Shown here: piece after piece, positions 62,513-64,000 of the stretch
How positions within the stretch are numbered: position 1 is the stretch's first letter
How the letters are laid out: each line of letters begins with the position of its first letter
NCBI RefSeq assembly: GCF_029227915.1
Contig: NC_079876.1
Span: forward strand, 21,826,001 to 21,890,000
Direction: 5' to 3'
From: Hydractinia symbiolongicarpus
Lineage: Eukaryota > Cnidaria > Hydrozoa > Anthoathecata > Hydractiniidae
DNA length: 64,000 nucleotides
Translations under genes and position numbers: made by a program
Notes under the pieces: generated by a model
Database searches by the model: none
What the model saw: the letters and a program-made list of their open reading frames with translations, nothing else
What the model was told of the DNA's origin: nothing

Positions 62513-64000
62513 CACGTGTTTCCACGTGCCTGAGCTGGTTAACATCGGTCTATTACTTCTACACTCAATGGACTACGACGTCTGAACTTATTTTCCATGG
62601 CGCCATGGTCTTACAACACAGTAAAATACGTGTAGAGGCCTCTAAAGATTGTTACATGGCCTGTTGCCGCCTAATAGAGGCTTTACACGTAATTCACGTG
62701 GTTCGACGTGTCTGCGCAGGTTACTATCGGTCTATTCCTGCCACACTCAACGGACTACGATGTCTCAAGTCGTTTTCTGGCGCACCGTGGTCTTACAGCA
62801 CAGTGAACTACGTGTAAAGGCCTCTCAGGACTGTTATATGGCCCGTTACCAACTAACAAAGGCCCTACACGTAAATCACGTGTTCCACGTGGCTACGCAG
62901 TTTACCATCGGTCTATTCCTTCCACTCTCAATGGGCTACGACGTTTCAAGTCGTTTTCCATCGCGCCATGGTCTTACAACACAGTGAAATACGTGTAAAG
63001 GCCTCTAAAGATTGTTATATGGCCCTTTGCCATTTAATAAAAGCCTTACACATAAATCACGTGTTTCCACGTGCCTGAGCTGGTTAACATCGGTCTATTA
63101 CTTCTACACTCAATGGACTACGACGTCTGAACTTATTTTCCATGGCGCCATGGTCTTACAACACAGTAAAATACGTGTAGAGGCCTCTAAAGATTGTTAC
63201 ATGGCCTGTTGCCGCCTAATAGAGACTTTACACGTAATTCACGTGGTTCGACGTGTCTGCGCAGGTTACTATCGGTCTATTCCTGCCACACTCAACGGAC
63301 TACGATGTCTCAAGTCGTTTTCTGGCGCACCGTGGTCTTACAGCACAGTGAACTACGTGTAAAGGCCTCTCAGGACTGTTATATGGCCCTTTACCACTTA
63401 ACAAAGGCCCTACACGTAAATCACGTGTTCCACGTGCCTACGCAGTTTACCATCGGTCTATTCTTTCCACTCTTAATGGGCTACGACGTTTCAAGTCGTT
63501 TTCCATCGCGCCATGGTCTTACAACACAGTGAAATACGTGTAAAGGCCTCTAAAGATTGTTATATGGCCCTTTGCCATTTAATAAAAGCCTTACACATAA
63601 ATCACGTGATTCCACGTGCCTGAGCTGGTTAACATCGGTCTATTACTTCTACACTCAATGGACTACGACGTCTGAACTTATTTTCCATGGCGCCATGGTC
63701 TTACAACACAGTAAAATACGTGTAGAGGCCTCTAAAGATTGTTACATGGCCTGTTGCCGCCTAATAGAGGCTTTACACGTAATTCACGTGGTTCGACGTG
63801 TCTGCGCAGGTTACTATCGGTCTATTCCTGCCACACTCAACGCACTACGATGTCTCAAGTCGTTTTCTGGCGCACCGTGGTCTTACAGCACAGTGAACTA
63901 CGTGTAAAGGCCTCTCAGGACTGTTATATGGCCCTTTACCAACTAACAAAGGCCCTACACGTAAATCACGTGTTCCACGTGCCTACGCAGTTTACCATCG
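62513..64000. repeat. Three-monomer higher-order repeat, 545 bp, running off the window
   Basis: A trimer repeats at 62513, 63058 and 63603 (each start is CACGTG in the monomer with TGAGCTGGTTAACATCGG). The second monomer carries TTCCTGCCACACTCAACGG and TTTTCTGGCGCACCG. The third carries the one-base loss CACGTGTTCCACGTG and CTACGCAGTTTACC, which explains 545 instead of 546. The third copy is cut by the window edge, so further copies may follow. Confidence 0.9.

Larger units (their letters stand above)
58707..62813. repeat. Tandem duplication, 2,154-bp unit
   Basis: Bases 58707-60660 match 60861-62813 at +2,154, dropping to +2,153 after a one-base loss (TATGGTCGTTGCC near 61935). Each copy holds a divergent two-monomer block and an 18-bp-deleted monomer. 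Bases after 62813 resemble those after 58500 (both read ATGGCCCGTTACC), so an older longer repeat was interrupted in the middle copy by about 200 bases of other monomer. Confidence 0.85.
1..64000. repeat. Satellite DNA array, 182-bp monomer, head to tail
   Basis: The whole window is tandem copies of one 182-bp monomer. Recognisable landmarks recur once per period in a fixed order: CACGTGGTTCCACGTG or a variant, CTGCGCAG, ATCGGTCTATTCC, GGACTACGACGTCT, CGCCATGG, TACGTGTAGAGGCCTCTA, GTTATATGG. I found no inverted monomer, no transposon and no unique spacer. Allowing for length variants (48-bp insertions; 10-, 18-, 39- and 47-bp deletions; single-base indels), about 354 monomers fit. Both window edges lie inside the array, so its true length is unknown. 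Such arrays are usual at eukaryotic centromeres, pericentromeres and subtelomeres; which applies here cannot be read from the sequence. I do not recognise the family. There is no gene anywhere in the window. Confidence 0.98.
26851..64000. repeat. Domain B: monomers with 18-bp and 39-bp deletions
   Basis: The 18-bp deletion (AAGTCG joined to TCTTACAA, losing the CCATGG site) is found at 27377, 32371, 34707, 36833, 38633, 40214, 43389, 46998, 54742, 55998, 58117, 58826 and 60980, and once earlier at 24981. The 39-bp deletion (GGTTCCAC joined to TCAATGGACTAC) is found near 30891, 35531, 38911, 41947, 42271, 48367, 49781, 51198, 51701, 53121, 53811 and 57187, giving 143-bp monomers. The 39-bp deletion removes CTGCGCAG and ends at matching CAC triplets. 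No 48-bp insertion occurs here. Confidence 0.85.

Noticed and set aside
1-64000. About 180 plus-strand open reading frames of 61-160 codons with similar peptides
   Set aside because: They follow the 182-bp period, which is not a multiple of 3. Two frames are open over the same bases and the frame rotates with each monomer. Many of the longest start at TTG rather than ATG. No protein family is recognisable and single-base indels in the repeats are not frame-preserving. I treat all of them as non-coding.
1-64000. CRISPR array
   Set aside because: The whole 182-bp unit repeats with no unique spacers, and there is no cas gene.
1-64000. Telomeric repeats or a telomere boundary
   Set aside because: No runs of TTAGGG, TTAGG, TTTAGGG or similar short repeats were seen. 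A subtelomeric location remains possible but unsupported.

Overview
The window is one uninterrupted head-to-tail satellite DNA array. I see no gene, no RNA gene, no mobile element and no unique sequence. The basic monomer is 182 bp; the stretch 30661-30842 is exactly one copy. Allowing for the length variants I could find, the window holds roughly 354 monomers, all in the same orientation. By hand count that monomer is 48% GC with 13 CpG (about 10.4 expected). The length, the arrangement and the higher-order repeats are typical of eukaryotic centromeric, pericentromeric or subtelomeric satellites. I do not recognise the family and cannot name the organism. The open reading frames are by-products of the repeat: 182 is not a multiple of 3, two frames overlap over the same bases, and many of the longest begin at TTG.

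Layout. Domain A (1 to about 24.4 kb) is built of higher-order units whose starts can be marked at 1055, 3783, 6378, 8974, 11933, 15255, 17849 and 21901. The complete units correspond to 15, 14, 14, 16, 18, 14 and 22 monomers. Most carry one monomer with a 48-bp internal duplication. Between 24.4 and 26.9 kb an A-type island lies between two near-identical B-type pieces. Domain B (26.9 kb to the end) lacks the 48-bp insertion. It carries instead an 18-bp-deleted monomer, a 39-bp-deleted monomer and five copies of a divergent two-monomer block.

Domain B is a patchwork of recent tandem duplications: 3,381 bp (from 35437), 2,831 and 3,339 bp (47.7-53.3 kb), 507 bp (51.06 kb), 3,375 bp (from 53474) and 2,154 bp (from 58707). 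At the right edge a 545-bp three-monomer unit repeats and runs out of the window. A looser relation with an offset near 11 kb links 30.55-34.7 kb to 41.6-45.7 kb. Copies differ mainly by whole monomers, with junctions at matching positions inside the monomer, which is the mark of unequal exchange or replication slippage between aligned repeats.

Within the monomer the notable feature is a dense set of dyads: a pair of CACGTG boxes in an inverted repeat, a 12-bp perfect palindrome TAGAGGCCTCTA, CTGCGCAG, and nested inverted repeats around a small hairpin. The hairpin arms differ between monomer families in a partly compensating way. Any function (centromere, heterochromatin seeding, satellite RNA) is inference. 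Nothing here demonstrates a new biological system.
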